Positions 32,329 to 42,135 of a stretch of 64,000 bases of DNA are shown piece after piece. Under the pieces are notes generated by a model. It was not told where the DNA came from. It searched no databases and saw nothing but the letters and a program-made list of their open reading frames with translations. Both the position numbers and the translations under genes were made by a program. Numbering within the stretch: position 1 is the stretch's first letter; each line of letters starts with the position of its first letter. This DNA is from Verrucomicrobiota bacterium (GTDB lineage Bacteria; Verrucomicrobiota; Verrucomicrobiia; Verrucomicrobiales; Verrucomicrobiaceae): the NCBI GenBank assembly GCA_017301975.1, contig JAFLEI010000027.1:18635-82634 (forward strand). The letters are read 5' to 3'.

Positions 32329-33240
32329 ATGTCAGTCGTCATCGCTGGATCCGTCGCCCTCGACAATGTTAAAACCCCGCAGGATTCGCAGGAAAACCTG
32401 CTGGGAGGTTCCGCCAGCTATGCGGCGCTGGCCGCCAGCATCTTCTGCCAGCCGATCCATCTGGTCGGAGTGATCGGGCATGATTTCCCGAAAGCTCACC
32501 TCGACCTGCTGACCTCGCACGGCATCACGCTGGACGGCCTGGAGCGCAGCGACGGCGAATCCTTCACCTGGACGGGCGAATACCACGAGGACATGAACAA
32601 CCGCACCACGCACAAGGTGGGCATCAACGTGCTGGAGCAGTGGCAGCCCAAGCTCCCCGCCGCCGCCAAAGCCGCCAAGGTGGCCGTGGCCGCCAACATG
32701 AGCCCGGACAACCAGATGCAGATGCTGGATCAGATTCAGGCCGATTTTGTCACCGCCGACACGATGGACCTGTGGATCAACATCGCGAACGAGCGCCTGC
32801 ACGACGTGCTGAAGCGCATCGATCTCCTCGTCATCAATGACGGCGAAGCCAAGGAATTCGCCGGCACGACCAACCTCGTCGAAGCCGGGCGCAAGCTGCA
32901 GGCCAAGGGCCCGCGCTTTGTCATCGTCAAGCGTGGCGAGCACGGCAGCTTCCTCTTTGGTGAGAAGCCGGAGGAGTTCTTCGCCTGCTCCGCCTACCCC
33001 CTCCACAGCGTGTTTGACCCGACTGGCGCGGGAGATTCCTTCCTCGGTGGCCTCTCAGGCTGGCTGGCTGCGAACGGCAAGACCAAGCCCACCTTCGAAG
33101 ACCTCAAGACCGCCGTCGTGCACGGCAGCGTGACCGCCAGCTACACCTGCGAAGCCTTCAGCACACACAAGCTGCAGACGGTGACGAAGGCGGACATCGC
33201 GGCGCGTATCGCGGAACTGCGCACGTATACGAACTTCTGA
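32329..33240 (+). CDS. PfkB-family sugar kinase
   Basis: A cytoplasmic carbohydrate kinase of 303 residues. Markers: N-terminal LLGGSASYAALAASIF, and the C-terminal PfkB signature FDPTGAGDSFLGGLSGWLA with the catalytic Asp. Substrate cannot be set from sequence; ribokinase-like, adenosine-type or fructose-type members share these motifs. The TGA at 33238-33240 abuts the inverted 10-bp-unit array. Confidence 0.88.
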   Translation: MSVVIAGSVALDNVKTPQDSQENLLGGSASYAALAASIFCQPIHLVGVIGHDFPKAHLDLLTSHGITLDGLERSDGESFTWTGEYHEDMNNRTTHKVGINVLEQWQPKLPAAAKAAKVAVAANMSPDNQMQMLDQIQADFVTADTMDLWINIANERLHDVLKRIDLLVINDGEAKEFAGTTNLVEAGRKLQAKGPRFVIVKRGEHGSFLFGEKPEEFFACSAYPLHSVFDPTGAGDSFLGGLSGWLAANGKTKPTFEDLKTAVVHGSVTASYTCEAFSTHKLQTVTKADIAARIAELRTYTNF

Positions 33241-33330
33241 GTTTGCCATTGTTTGCGGTGGCTGGCAGTCGTTTGCGATTGTTCCCCAGCCACTGCAAAC
33301 CATCGCCAACCACTGCAAACAACCGCCAAC
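33241..33330. repeat. Inverted arrays of 10-bp units between the sugar kinase and menB
   Basis: Left arm 33241-33280: GTTTGCCATT, GTTTGCGGTG, GCTGGCAGTC, GTTTGCGATT. Right arm 33291-33330: CACTGCAAAC, CATCGCCAAC, CACTGCAAAC, AACCGCCAAC. The arms are imperfect reverse complements, with units in exact 10-bp register. The right arm matches the array at 9610-9649, including the TTCCCC that follows, and lies 15 nt before the menB ATG. Confidence 0.75.
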
Positions 33331-33345
33331 TTCCCCCCTCCCCCC

Positions 33346-34158
33346 ATGTGGACATCGATCAAAACCTTCAAAGACATCAAGCTGGAAAAAACCAGTGATG
33401 GCATCGCCAAAATCACCATCAACCGGCCCAAGGTGCGCAACGCCTTCCGACCGCTGACGGTGAAGGAGATGCTGGAGGCGTTTGAGATCGTGCATGAGGA
33501 CCGGAGCGTGGGCGTGATCATCCTCTGTGGCGAAGGCCCCCTGGCCTTCTGCTCCGGTGGCGACCAAAAGGTGCGCGGAGATGCCGGCTACATTGGCGAC
33601 GACGGCGTGCCACGGCTGAACATCCTGGACGTGCAGCGGAAAATCCGCACCCTGCCCAAGCCCGTGGTGGCCATGGTGGCTGGCTACGCCATCGGCGGCG
33701 GGCATGTGCTGCATGTGGTGTGTGACCTGACCATCGCCGCAGACAATGCGCGTTTCGGCCAGACCGGCCCCAAGGTGGGCAGCTTTGACGGTGGCCTGGG
33801 CTCCAGCTACCTCGCCCGCATCGTCGGACAAAAGAAGGCGCGGGAAATTTGGTATCTCTGCCGCCAGTACGATGCCAAACAAGCCCTGGAAATGGGCCTC
33901 GTGAACACGGTCGTCCCGCTGGATCAACTGGAAGAAGAGACCCTAAAGTGGTGCCGCGAGATGCTCCAGCACTCCCCGCTGGCCCTGCGCTGCCTGAAAT
34001 CCGCCCTGAATGCGGACTGCGACGGCCAGATGGGCCTGCTGGACCTCGCCGGAAACGCCACCCTGCTGTACTACATGAGCGAGGAGGCCAAGGAGGGCAA
34101 AAACGCCTATGTGGAGAAGCGGAAGCCCGATTTTTCCAAATTCCCGCGTCTTCCTTGA
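33346..34158 (+). CDS. menB: 1,4-dihydroxy-2-naphthoyl-CoA synthase MenB
   Basis: Crotonase-fold enzyme that closes the naphthoate ring in menaquinone synthesis. The 270-residue protein shows the MenB-specific pattern: FCSGGDQKVRG, GYAIGGGHVLHVVCDLTIAA, GPKVGSFDGGLGSSYLARIV with MenB-type Asp, LCRQYDAKQALEMGLVN, and the C-terminal EGKNAYVEKRKPDFSKFPR. The ATG at 33346 is chosen because upstream is the repeat array. No other men genes are in the window. Its presence implies a menaquinone-based respiratory chain. Confidence 0.95.
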   Translation: MWTSIKTFKDIKLEKTSDGIAKITINRPKVRNAFRPLTVKEMLEAFEIVHEDRSVGVIILCGEGPLAFCSGGDQKVRGDAGYIGDDGVPRLNILDVQRKIRTLPKPVVAMVAGYAIGGGHVLHVVCDLTIAADNARFGQTGPKVGSFDGGLGSSYLARIVGQKKAREIWYLCRQYDAKQALEMGLVNTVVPLDQLEEETLKWCREMLQHSPLALRCLKSALNADCDGQMGLLDLAGNATLLYYMSEEAKEGKNAYVEKRKPDFSKFPRLP

Positions 34159-34264
34159 AAGGCTGGGCGAGTTACGAACTTAGAAGTCAAGGATGCCTTT
34201 GTGGTTGCCACATCTGGTTGAGTTTGTATGATCGCCCTCCGTTCGTTGACACACTTCTCCCGAC

Positions 34265-34828
34265 ATGGCCAAACGTACCACTACCAAACCAGCTTCCGCA
34301 GCGGCCCCCGCCGCCCCTTCGTCCTCAGCTTATGACCTCAAGCAGATCCGCGAGATCGTCGGGCTCATGGCTGAGAACAATCTGACCTATTTCCACAGCG
34401 AGCAAAAAGGCGCCAAACTTGAACTCCGCCGTGGTTCTGACCTGGAGGCAGTCAAAGAGCTGCTTCAGAGCATGCCCGTCTCCTCCGGTTCACACGTCTC
34501 CTATGCCGCCGCCCCGGCACCTGCTGCCGCTGCTCCGGCACCAGCCCCCGCAGCCGGCGCACCAGCTCCGGCCGCCGCTTCGGAAGCCATGGGACCGACG
34601 ATCAACTCCCCGATGGTGGGAACTTTCTACCGCAGCGCCGCTCCGGGAGAAAAGCCCATCGCCAACGTCGGCGACAGCGTGGGTGAAAACAGCAATGTCT
34701 GCATCATTGAAGCCATGAAGGTCATGAATGAAATCAAGGCTGACACCCGTGGCACCATTGTCCGCGTCCTCGTGGAAGACGGCAAGCCCGTCCAATATGG
34801 CCAGCCCCTGTTCGAGTTGAAAGCCTGA
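34265..34828 (+). CDS. accB: Biotin carboxyl carrier protein of acetyl-CoA carboxylase
   Basis: Carries the biotin for malonyl-CoA synthesis. The 187-residue protein has an N-terminal helical region (YDLKQIREIVGLMAENNLTY), an Ala/Pro-rich flexible linker, and the biotinyl domain with the biotinylated Lys in EAMKVMNEIKAD. It is followed by accC after 92 nt, the usual accBC operon. Confidence 0.95.
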   Translation: MAKRTTTKPASAAAPAAPSSSAYDLKQIREIVGLMAENNLTYFHSEQKGAKLELRRGSDLEAVKELLQSMPVSSGSHVSYAAAPAPAAAAPAPAPAAGAPAPAAASEAMGPTINSPMVGTFYRSAAPGEKPIANVGDSVGENSNVCIIEAMKVMNEIKADTRGTIVRVLVEDGKPVQYGQPLFELKA

Positions 34829-34920
34829 TCGCCCTCCCTGCCCCTGTCTTGACCGTCAGGCCCGCCAAGTCGGGCCTGCCAAGGGTCCAGCAAGCAGACT
34901 TCTCCCATCTTCACGCCCTC

Positions 34921-36276
<1,356 letters not shown>

Positions 36277-36344
36277 AGGTAGAACGAGCCTCCGGCTTGC
36301 TCGCAGGGCACTTGCAGCCCGCGCCAGTTCAGAATTCCTACATC

Positions 36345-36378
36345 AACAGCGGCTTGGATTCCAAGCCGCTGTTTTTTT
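36345..36378 (+). terminator. Rho-independent terminator of accBC
   Basis: A perfect 13-bp stem, AACAGCGGCTTGG and CCAAGCCGCTGTT, with a 3-nt ATT loop, followed by seven T (36372-36378). It sits 68 nt after the accC stop and just before the convergent lepB gene end. Confidence 0.95.
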
Positions 36379-36387
36379 GATAGCCCG

Positions 36388-37605
36388 CTACCGGATCAGT
36401 CCCCAGTTTCGGCCCAGCGGGAAGTAGCAGAACAATCCGGGCCCGACGAGGTTGCGCTCCGGCACAGCCCCCCAGTAGCGGCTGTCCGAGCTGTTGTAGC
36501 TGTTGTCGCCCATGGCCCAGTATTCCCGCAGGTCCTTGCGGTTGGCTAGTTCGCGCACACTGTCACGAGAGAGAAACCCGAAGTTGCCGTAGCCCTTGTA
36601 GGCTCCCTCCATTGAGGCCACCCGCTTCATGCCAAACTCTTCGGCAGGCTTCCCATCCACCCACAGTTCAGGAGATTTGACTTCGAGACGGTCTCCGGGC
36701 ACCCCGACGAGCCGCTTGATGTAATGCTGGGAGCCCTCCTCAACCTTCACGCGCATGTAGGGGCTGCGGATGTTCTTGGTGGTGAAAACGAACACCTCTC
36801 CACGGGTTGGACGGCGGAAGTTGTAGGCGAATTTGTTCACCAGCACGTGGTCTCCGGTGTCCAGGGTGCCGCGCGCGAGCAGCTGGCCTTGGGTCACATA
36901 CGTGCCTTTTGATTCCTCGATTTTGCGCTCCGCCTGGGCATCCGGCGTGATGTTCTGCCCGTCTGCGCTGATGGGAAGATTCAGGTAATGCTCCATCCCC
37001 AGATTAAAGCCTTCCGGATCGGTGGCGAGCTGGCGCATGGGGGCCCAGATCCATTGGGTGCCGCCGTCTTCAAAATGCAGGCGGCAATGGGTGAAAAAGC
37101 CAAGATAGCTGTGCTCAGTCAGCGGCTCCACGTTGCGCAGAAGGCCTGAGCGTTTGGCCACTACATTGTAGTACGAGCGTCCGGCCACCCAGTCCTTGCA
37201 CTGCGTGAAAAAATTGGGCGTCACGTCCTGCTCGGTATGATTGGCCACCAGACCGTACAACGTGGGCTGCATGGAGCCGGTGGGAATCTTGAACGGCTGG
37301 GCGACGTAGCTGCGAATGCCGAGGGCAATGACAATGGCGACAAAGAACACCTCCACATTTTCGCCGATGTCGGAATGCTCCACATGTGGCAGCGCCTTTT
37401 CGCAGGCCTTGTTGATCTCATCATTCAAGGCGCTGATGCGGGCCTTGTCCCGGGCACGCATGGCGTCCTCCAGGCTGCTGCGCAGCGTGGTGATCTCTTC
37501 CAGCTTGGCCGGCGGCAGGATGTCACGCTTGTAGTTGATGAAGCGCGTCACGCCCTTGTGCAGGAGCTTGGCATGCTTGAGGTAGCGGGGGGTGAGGAAA
37601 AACAT
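36388..37605 (-). CDS. lepB: Signal peptidase I, large form
   Basis: Removes signal peptides from exported proteins at the inner membrane. At 405 residues it is longer than E. coli LepB (324). One membrane helix at about 84-103 (VEVFFVAIVIALGIRSYVAQ) is preceded by about 80 cytoplasmic residues. The catalytic Ser is in IPTGSMQPTL and the Lys in YIKRLVGVPGD; GDNSYNSSDSRYWG is box E. An insertion of about 120 residues lies between the Ser and Lys boxes (from VANHTEQDV to ERKIEESKG). Confidence 0.93.
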   Translation of the reverse strand: MFFLTPRYLKHAKLLHKGVTRFINYKRDILPPAKLEEITTLRSSLEDAMRARDKARISALNDEINKACEKALPHVEHSDIGENVEVFFVAIVIALGIRSYVAQPFKIPTGSMQPTLYGLVANHTEQDVTPNFFTQCKDWVAGRSYYNVVAKRSGLLRNVEPLTEHSYLGFFTHCRLHFEDGGTQWIWAPMRQLATDPEGFNLGMEHYLNLPISADGQNITPDAQAERKIEESKGTYVTQGQLLARGTLDTGDHVLVNKFAYNFRRPTRGEVFVFTTKNIRSPYMRVKVEEGSQHYIKRLVGVPGDRLEVKSPELWVDGKPAEEFGMKRVASMEGAYKGYGNFGFLSRDSVRELANRKDLREYWAMGDNSYNSSDSRYWGAVPERNLVGPGLFCYFPLGRNWGLIR

Positions 37606-37678
37606 GAGGTCGGTTCGCTGATACTAGGAGGCGGCAGGCAATGCTCAAGTGCTGTGATCGCCCCCGGCCGGATTTGAT

Positions 37679-38083
37679 TCAGCTCCGGGGATCGACCACC
37701 AGAACATCTTTCAGCACTTCGGCAGCCACCGCATTGTCAGAACAAACGAGGCTGGCGGTGGTGGTGGCCGCATCGCGGCGAAGAATGTGCATGGAGCGCA
37801 GGCCCAGTCCGGCGTCCTTCAAACGCATGGCCACCGCGGCCAGGGCGCCCGGCTTGTCCTCCAACCGGACGAGGAGGGTGTCCTGGGTGATGGCGCGGAA
37901 GCCGTGGTCACGCAGGGCGCGCAGGGCCTCGTCATAGTGGTCCACGCTGAGTACGACGATGCCATGATCCTGCACGCTTTCGACGTCGATCTCTTCGATG
38001 TTCACCCCGCGCTCGGCAAGGCATGCGGTGAGCCTGGCGGCGATGCCAAGCTCATTGGGCACAAGGACGGTGAGCTGTTTCAT
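37679..38083 (-). CDS. Tandem ACT-domain protein
   Basis: A 134-residue protein made of two ACT domains (MKQLTVLVPNELGIAARLTA; LVRLEDKPGALAAVAMRLKD), small-molecule (often amino-acid) sensing folds. The start overlaps the stop of the upstream PLP decarboxylase by ATGA (38080-38083), so the two are translationally coupled, and the ACT protein may regulate that enzyme. This regulatory role is inference. Confidence 0.78.
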   Translation of the reverse strand: MKQLTVLVPNELGIAARLTACLAERGVNIEEIDVESVQDHGIVVLSVDHYDEALRALRDHGFRAITQDTLLVRLEDKPGALAAVAMRLKDAGLGLRSMHILRRDAATTTASLVCSDNAVAAEVLKDVLVVDPRS

Positions 38084-39228
38084 GGGGAGGGCGGAAGGTT
38101 CACAGATTGCAGTGCAGCGGCAAAATCGGTGACGAAGGCGTCGATGGTGGCCCGCGTGACGTGCGGCATGACGATCAGATGACCGATGTTTTTGCGCGGA
38201 GCGATGGTCCACTTCTCCATCATGGCCGGGGGCGGCTTGGGAAACACGACGGTGATGGAATTGGGATGCCGCCAGGCTTCCATGCCGTGTGCACGGAACC
38301 GCTGCACGGCGTACTCGGCGTTGGCCAGGCAGGTTTGCACGATGTCCCGCAATCCGGCGTCGCCGAGCGTGCGGAGGCGGTGCCAGAGCAGCAGGGGGGA
38401 AAACCCGCTGCGGGAGCCGGCGATGGTGGTGTCCAGCGCGCCGATGTATTCGATGGATCGGGCGATGCGGTCCACATGCGCCTTGCGGGCAAGCACCACG
38501 CCGCAGGGCACGGGTGAGCCGAGCATTTTGTGCCCGCTGATGGAAATGCTGTCCGCGCCATCCGCGAAGTTCCATGGCTGCGGCTTATCGACAAAAGGAA
38601 GAATCATGCCGCTGAGCGCCGCATCGGCATGGATGTAGGCATTGGGAATGGCAAGGTCCTCGATAATCGCCCGGATCTGCGCCAGATCGTCCACAGCGCC
38701 TTTCATGGTGGTGCCGATGTTGGCGAAAATGATCGGCGGCACGTCGCGATGAATGCGCAGCGTCTCACGCAGATCCGCGTAATCCATCTGGCCGTCCGGC
38801 TGGCTTTTGATCATGATGTTGCGTGTGTGCTGGAGGCGCAAAACCTTGGCGACACTGTAATGCGTGTCTTCGCTGAAGTAGCAGATGCCATCTGGGAAGA
38901 GCTCACGCGCCACGTAGAGGCCATACATGTTCCCCTCCGTGCCGCCGCTCGTCACATAGCCCCACCATTCATCAGCGGGTGCGCGGGTGAAGCGGGCGAA
39001 GTCCGCCAGCACCTCCCGCTCAAACTCCATTGTGTTGAGGCGGTAGTTCGTGCTGTGAAAGGGATCGCCGACATTGTTGAGGCTGAATTCGAGGAAGCGA
39101 AACAGCTCCGAGTAATCAAAGGCCTGGTTCGTCGGATAGCCCACATTTCGCATGCTCAAAGCGCGCAGGCGCTCGTACAGGCCGTCGAGCCGCTGCTGGT
39201 CTGCGGGACTGAGGTTGGAAGGAGTCAC
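38080..39228 (-). CDS. PLP-dependent group II decarboxylase, histidine decarboxylase-like
   Basis: A 382-residue PLP enzyme. NVGYPTNQAFDYSELFRFLEFS, GYVTSGGTEGNMYGLYVARE, SEDTHYSVAKVLRL and IIFANIGTTMKGAVDDL match histidine/serine decarboxylases; the PLP Lys is in SISISGHKMLGSPVPCGVVL. Substrate (His, Ser or other) cannot be set from sequence alone. The frame runs to 39369, but upstream residues are not conserved; the GTG at 39228 (VTPSNLSPADQQRL) is the best start, with GGGAG upstream. The downstream ACT gene overlaps by 4 nt. Confidence 0.85.
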   Translation of the reverse strand: MTPSNLSPADQQRLDGLYERLRALSMRNVGYPTNQAFDYSELFRFLEFSLNNVGDPFHSTNYRLNTMEFEREVLADFARFTRAPADEWWGYVTSGGTEGNMYGLYVARELFPDGICYFSEDTHYSVAKVLRLQHTRNIMIKSQPDGQMDYADLRETLRIHRDVPPIIFANIGTTMKGAVDDLAQIRAIIEDLAIPNAYIHADAALSGMILPFVDKPQPWNFADGADSISISGHKMLGSPVPCGVVLARKAHVDRIARSIEYIGALDTTIAGSRSGFSPLLLWHRLRTLGDAGLRDIVQTCLANAEYAVQRFRAHGMEAWRHPNSITVVFPKPPPAMMEKWTIAPRKNIGHLIVMPHVTRATIDAFVTDFAAALQSVNLPPSP

Positions 39229-39347
39229 AGCATGGAGGATACTCCCAGAATCACTTGCCGGACGCAAGCCTCTCCACCAAATCCGACGCCGCGGCGCAGT
39301 CCCAAGACACAGCTTGCTCTCCGGCTGTATTTGTTCATGCTCCTGCC

Positions 39348-39560
39348 ATGGCAAGCCCCGCCACACCATTTCTCGATAACCCCTTCCCCAGCGAGGATGA
39401 ACTGCGCCCTCCGACGGATCCCGATACCGGCATCGACCTGTCCCTGATCGAGGAAAATTTAAAGCTCACGCCGTGGGAGCGCATCCTGGCCAACGATGAC
39501 ACAGTTAACTTCTGTGATTTAGGCAGAGCTGCAATGCAACGCCGCCATGCAGCAGCTTAA
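39348..39560 (+). CDS. Small protein of unknown function (70 aa)
   Basis: Sequence begins MASPATPFLDNPFPSEDELR, with an IDLSLIEENLKLTPWERILA segment near residue 35 and a C-terminal basic stretch. This short pattern (DLSLI..NL.LTP.ER) resembles small proteins often found beside nucleotidyltransferase genes, but no such partner follows: the next gene is the convergent lepA. It may be a remnant of a two-gene unit or a stand-alone protein. Low certainty. Confidence 0.45.
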   Translation: MASPATPFLDNPFPSEDELRPPTDPDTGIDLSLIEENLKLTPWERILANDDTVNFCDLGRAAMQRRHAAA

Positions 39561-39629
39561 AGCCGTCTTGGTGGCTCTCCGCATGAAATTCAGCCGTAGC
39601 CGCATTCGGCAGAGTTTGGCGGGGCCACC

Positions 39630-41426
39630 TCAGTCGTTCTTCAGCACCTCGATGAAGGCTTCCTGCGGGATGTTCACCCGGCCGATGGCTTTCATCTTCT
39701 TCTTACCTTCCTTCTGCTTGTCGAGGAGCTTGCGTTTACGGGAGATGTCACCGCCGTAGCATTTGGCGGTCACATCTTTGCGCATGGCGCTGATGCTTTC
39801 ACGGGCGATGATCTTGCCACCAATGGCGGCCTGGATGGCGACGACGAAGAGCTGCTGCGGGATGACTTCCTTGAGCTTGGCACAGAGCTGGCGGCCACGG
39901 CTCTCGGCCTTGCTGCGGTGAACGATGCAGGAGAAGGCGTCCACGGGCTCGCTGGCAATGAGGATGTCCATCTTGACGAGCTCGGCGGGCTGGGTGCCAG
40001 CGTGTTCATACTCCATGCTGCCGTAACCACGCGTCATGGACTTGAGCTTGTCGTTGAAGTCCACGAGGATTTCGTTCAGCGGCAGCACCGTGTGCAGAAG
40101 CACGCGGCGGTCATCGAGTGTCTCGGTGTTGTTCACCACGCCGCGCTTGTCCATGACGAGTTGCATGATGTCGCCGATGTTCTCGTTCGGGATCATGACG
40201 TTCACCTTCACAATCGGCTCACGGATCTCTTCGATTTCCGCCTGCGGGGGCAGGAAGGTGGGATTGTCCACCTTGAGCTCGGTGCCGTCGGTCTTCCTCA
40301 CATCGTAAATGACGGACGGATAGGTCGAGATGACATCCATGTCGAACTCACGGCGCAGGCGCTCCTGAATGATCTCCATATGCAGCAGTCCGAGGAAGCC
40401 GCAGCGGAAGCCGAAGCCGAGTGCGGCGGAGCTTTCTGCCATGAAGGTGAAGGCAGCGTCGTTGATCTGGAGCTTGCCGACGGCGAGCTTCAGAGCCTCG
40501 AAGTCGTCGGTGCTGACAGGGTAGATGCCGCTGAAGACAAGGGGGTGAATCTCCTTGAAGCCGGGCAGCGGCTCGGGGGCAGGCTTGCGGCTCTCGGTGA
40601 GCGTGTCGCCAATCTTCACGTCTGCAGTCGTTTTGACGTTGGCGATGATGTAGCCGACGTCACCAGCCTCCAGCTTTTCACAGGGGACCATCTTCGGGCG
40701 GAAGGTGCCGAGATCCTTGATTTCGGAATCGTTGCCCGAGGCCATCAGCCGCACTTTTTGACCACGGGTGATCGTGCCGGACATGACGCGGACATAACTG
40801 ACAACACCGCGATAGGGATCGAAGATCGAATCGAACACCGAAGCCCGCAGGTAGCCATCGCCGGGATCTGTCGGCGGCGGGATGAAGGCGACGATGGCCT
40901 CCAAAATGTCCTCAATGCCGATGCCCATCTTCGCGCTGGCAGGCACGGCCTCATCCGCAGAGAGCTGCAGGATGTCCTCAAGCTGGCGCTTCACCTTTTC
41001 GACATCGGCGCTCGGGAGATCGATTTTGTTGATGATGGGGACCACATGCAGGTTCTGCTGCATGGCGAGGTTCAAATTCGCGACGGTCTGCGCTTCGACG
41101 CCCTGCGAAGCATCCACCAGCAGCAGCGCCCCTTCGCAGGCAGCCAGGGAACGGCTGACTTCGTAGCTGAAATCGACGTGTCCGGGGGTGTCGAGGAGGT
41201 TGAGCTTATAGATCAGGCCGTCCTTGGCCTTGTAGTTCATGCACACGGGGTGCGCCTTGATGGTGATGCCGCGCTCGCGTTCCAGATCCATCGAATCGAG
41301 CAACTGATCCTGCTGCTGGCGTACGGTGATGGTTTGCGTGAACTCCAGCAGACGATCAGAAAGCGTGGTCTTCCCATGGTCGATATGGGCGATGATGGAG
41401 AAATTGCGGGTGCGGGAGATGGACAT
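39630..41426 (-). CDS. lepA: Elongation factor 4 (LepA)
   Basis: Ribosome-associated translational GTPase. The 598-residue protein is full length. GTPase motifs: SIIAHIDHGKTTLSDRLLEF (G1), RGITIKAH (G2), DTPGHVDF (G3), NKIDLP (G4). The LepA-specific C-terminus (ALVARESISAMRKDVTAKCYGGD-type region; seen here as ARESISAMRKDVTAKCYGG) and the Lys-rich end are present. It lies downstream of the rbfA gene on the same strand, with 210 nt between; that stretch holds no recognised feature. Confidence 0.96.
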   Translation of the reverse strand: MSISRTRNFSIIAHIDHGKTTLSDRLLEFTQTITVRQQQDQLLDSMDLERERGITIKAHPVCMNYKAKDGLIYKLNLLDTPGHVDFSYEVSRSLAACEGALLLVDASQGVEAQTVANLNLAMQQNLHVVPIINKIDLPSADVEKVKRQLEDILQLSADEAVPASAKMGIGIEDILEAIVAFIPPPTDPGDGYLRASVFDSIFDPYRGVVSYVRVMSGTITRGQKVRLMASGNDSEIKDLGTFRPKMVPCEKLEAGDVGYIIANVKTTADVKIGDTLTESRKPAPEPLPGFKEIHPLVFSGIYPVSTDDFEALKLAVGKLQINDAAFTFMAESSAALGFGFRCGFLGLLHMEIIQERLRREFDMDVISTYPSVIYDVRKTDGTELKVDNPTFLPPQAEIEEIREPIVKVNVMIPNENIGDIMQLVMDKRGVVNNTETLDDRRVLLHTVLPLNEILVDFNDKLKSMTRGYGSMEYEHAGTQPAELVKMDILIASEPVDAFSCIVHRSKAESRGRQLCAKLKEVIPQQLFVVAIQAAIGGKIIARESISAMRKDVTAKCYGGDISRKRKLLDKQKEGKKKMKAIGRVNIPQEAFIEVLKND

Positions 41427-41636
41427 TCAGTTGGCTTGGCGGAGGGGCGGAGTATCTAATGCAGCGCTGGCAAGAATGCAATTCCGATGCTTGAAGCTCG
41501 GCGTCTGCCACCATTCGCCCCGACCTTCCGCGCTTTGGTGGCATCCCTGCCCCACGTGCACGGTGATTCCACCGGCGGTCATCATCGTGGCTGCTCCGGC
41601 CGCCGTGACCGTGCGAAACGCGATCGCTCAGCCAAT

Positions 41637-42044
41637 TTAATTCCCAGCCTTGCCTTCGGCTTCCGCATCCTTCTTCACCTCCTCGCCCTCCACCGGAAGA
41701 TCCGGCAGCGGCGGGGGGAGATTGTCGATAATGTTGAGCAGCGGCACGCCGCGCTCCACGGATTTGTCGAGGCGGAAAAAGAGCTGCGGGCTGCTGCGCA
41801 GTTTGACGCGCTTGTAGAGATCCCGCTGGATGAAGCCACGGGCCTTGGTCAGCTTCGCCAGGGCGGCGTCCTGCTGGTGCGGCTTGCCGATGACGCCCAC
41901 ATACACAAAGCACTGCCGCATGTCCGGCGTGGGGCTGACGTCGTGAATGGTTACGAGACAGCCTTCGTTGCGGAAATCCTTCTCGAGGATGGTGCTGAGC
42001 TCACGACGAATGAGCTCGCGTACTTTATCGACTCGGAGGGACAT
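41637..42044 (-). CDS. rbfA: Ribosome-binding factor A
   Basis: 30S maturation factor needed at low temperature in characterised bacteria. The 135-residue protein has the RbfA KH-like fold: RVDKVRELIRRELSTILEKD, TIHDVSPTPDMRQCFVYVGV, and LRSSPQLFFRLDKSVERG. A short acidic/Lys tail follows. It lies 91 nt after infB, with a hairpin between (42066-42120). Confidence 0.9.
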   Translation of the reverse strand: MSLRVDKVRELIRRELSTILEKDFRNEGCLVTIHDVSPTPDMRQCFVYVGVIGKPHQQDAALAKLTKARGFIQRDLYKRVKLRSSPQLFFRLDKSVERGVPLLNIIDNLPPPLPDLPVEGEEVKKDAEAEGKAGN

Positions 42045-42065
42045 AGGGGCAGTTTGAAAATGGGG

Positions 42066-42120
42066 CAGGTTTCAGGTTCCGGTCAGGGGCGTGAATGGCA
42101 CGCTCATGACCTGAAACCTG
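42066..42120 (-). other. Strong inverted repeat between infB and rbfA
   Basis: CAGGTTTCAGGT (42066-42077) and ACCTGAAACCTG (42109-42120) are perfect 12-bp complements. A second small stem (GCGTG/CACGC) lies inside the loop. No T-run follows, so it is more likely an mRNA-processing or stability element than a terminator. Confidence 0.65.
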
Positions 42121-42135
42121 ATACGACGAGCTGGA

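Noticed and set aside
42066..42120. Intrinsic terminator of infB
   Set aside because: Good stem but no T-run on the minus strand, and rbfA lies directly downstream in the cluster.
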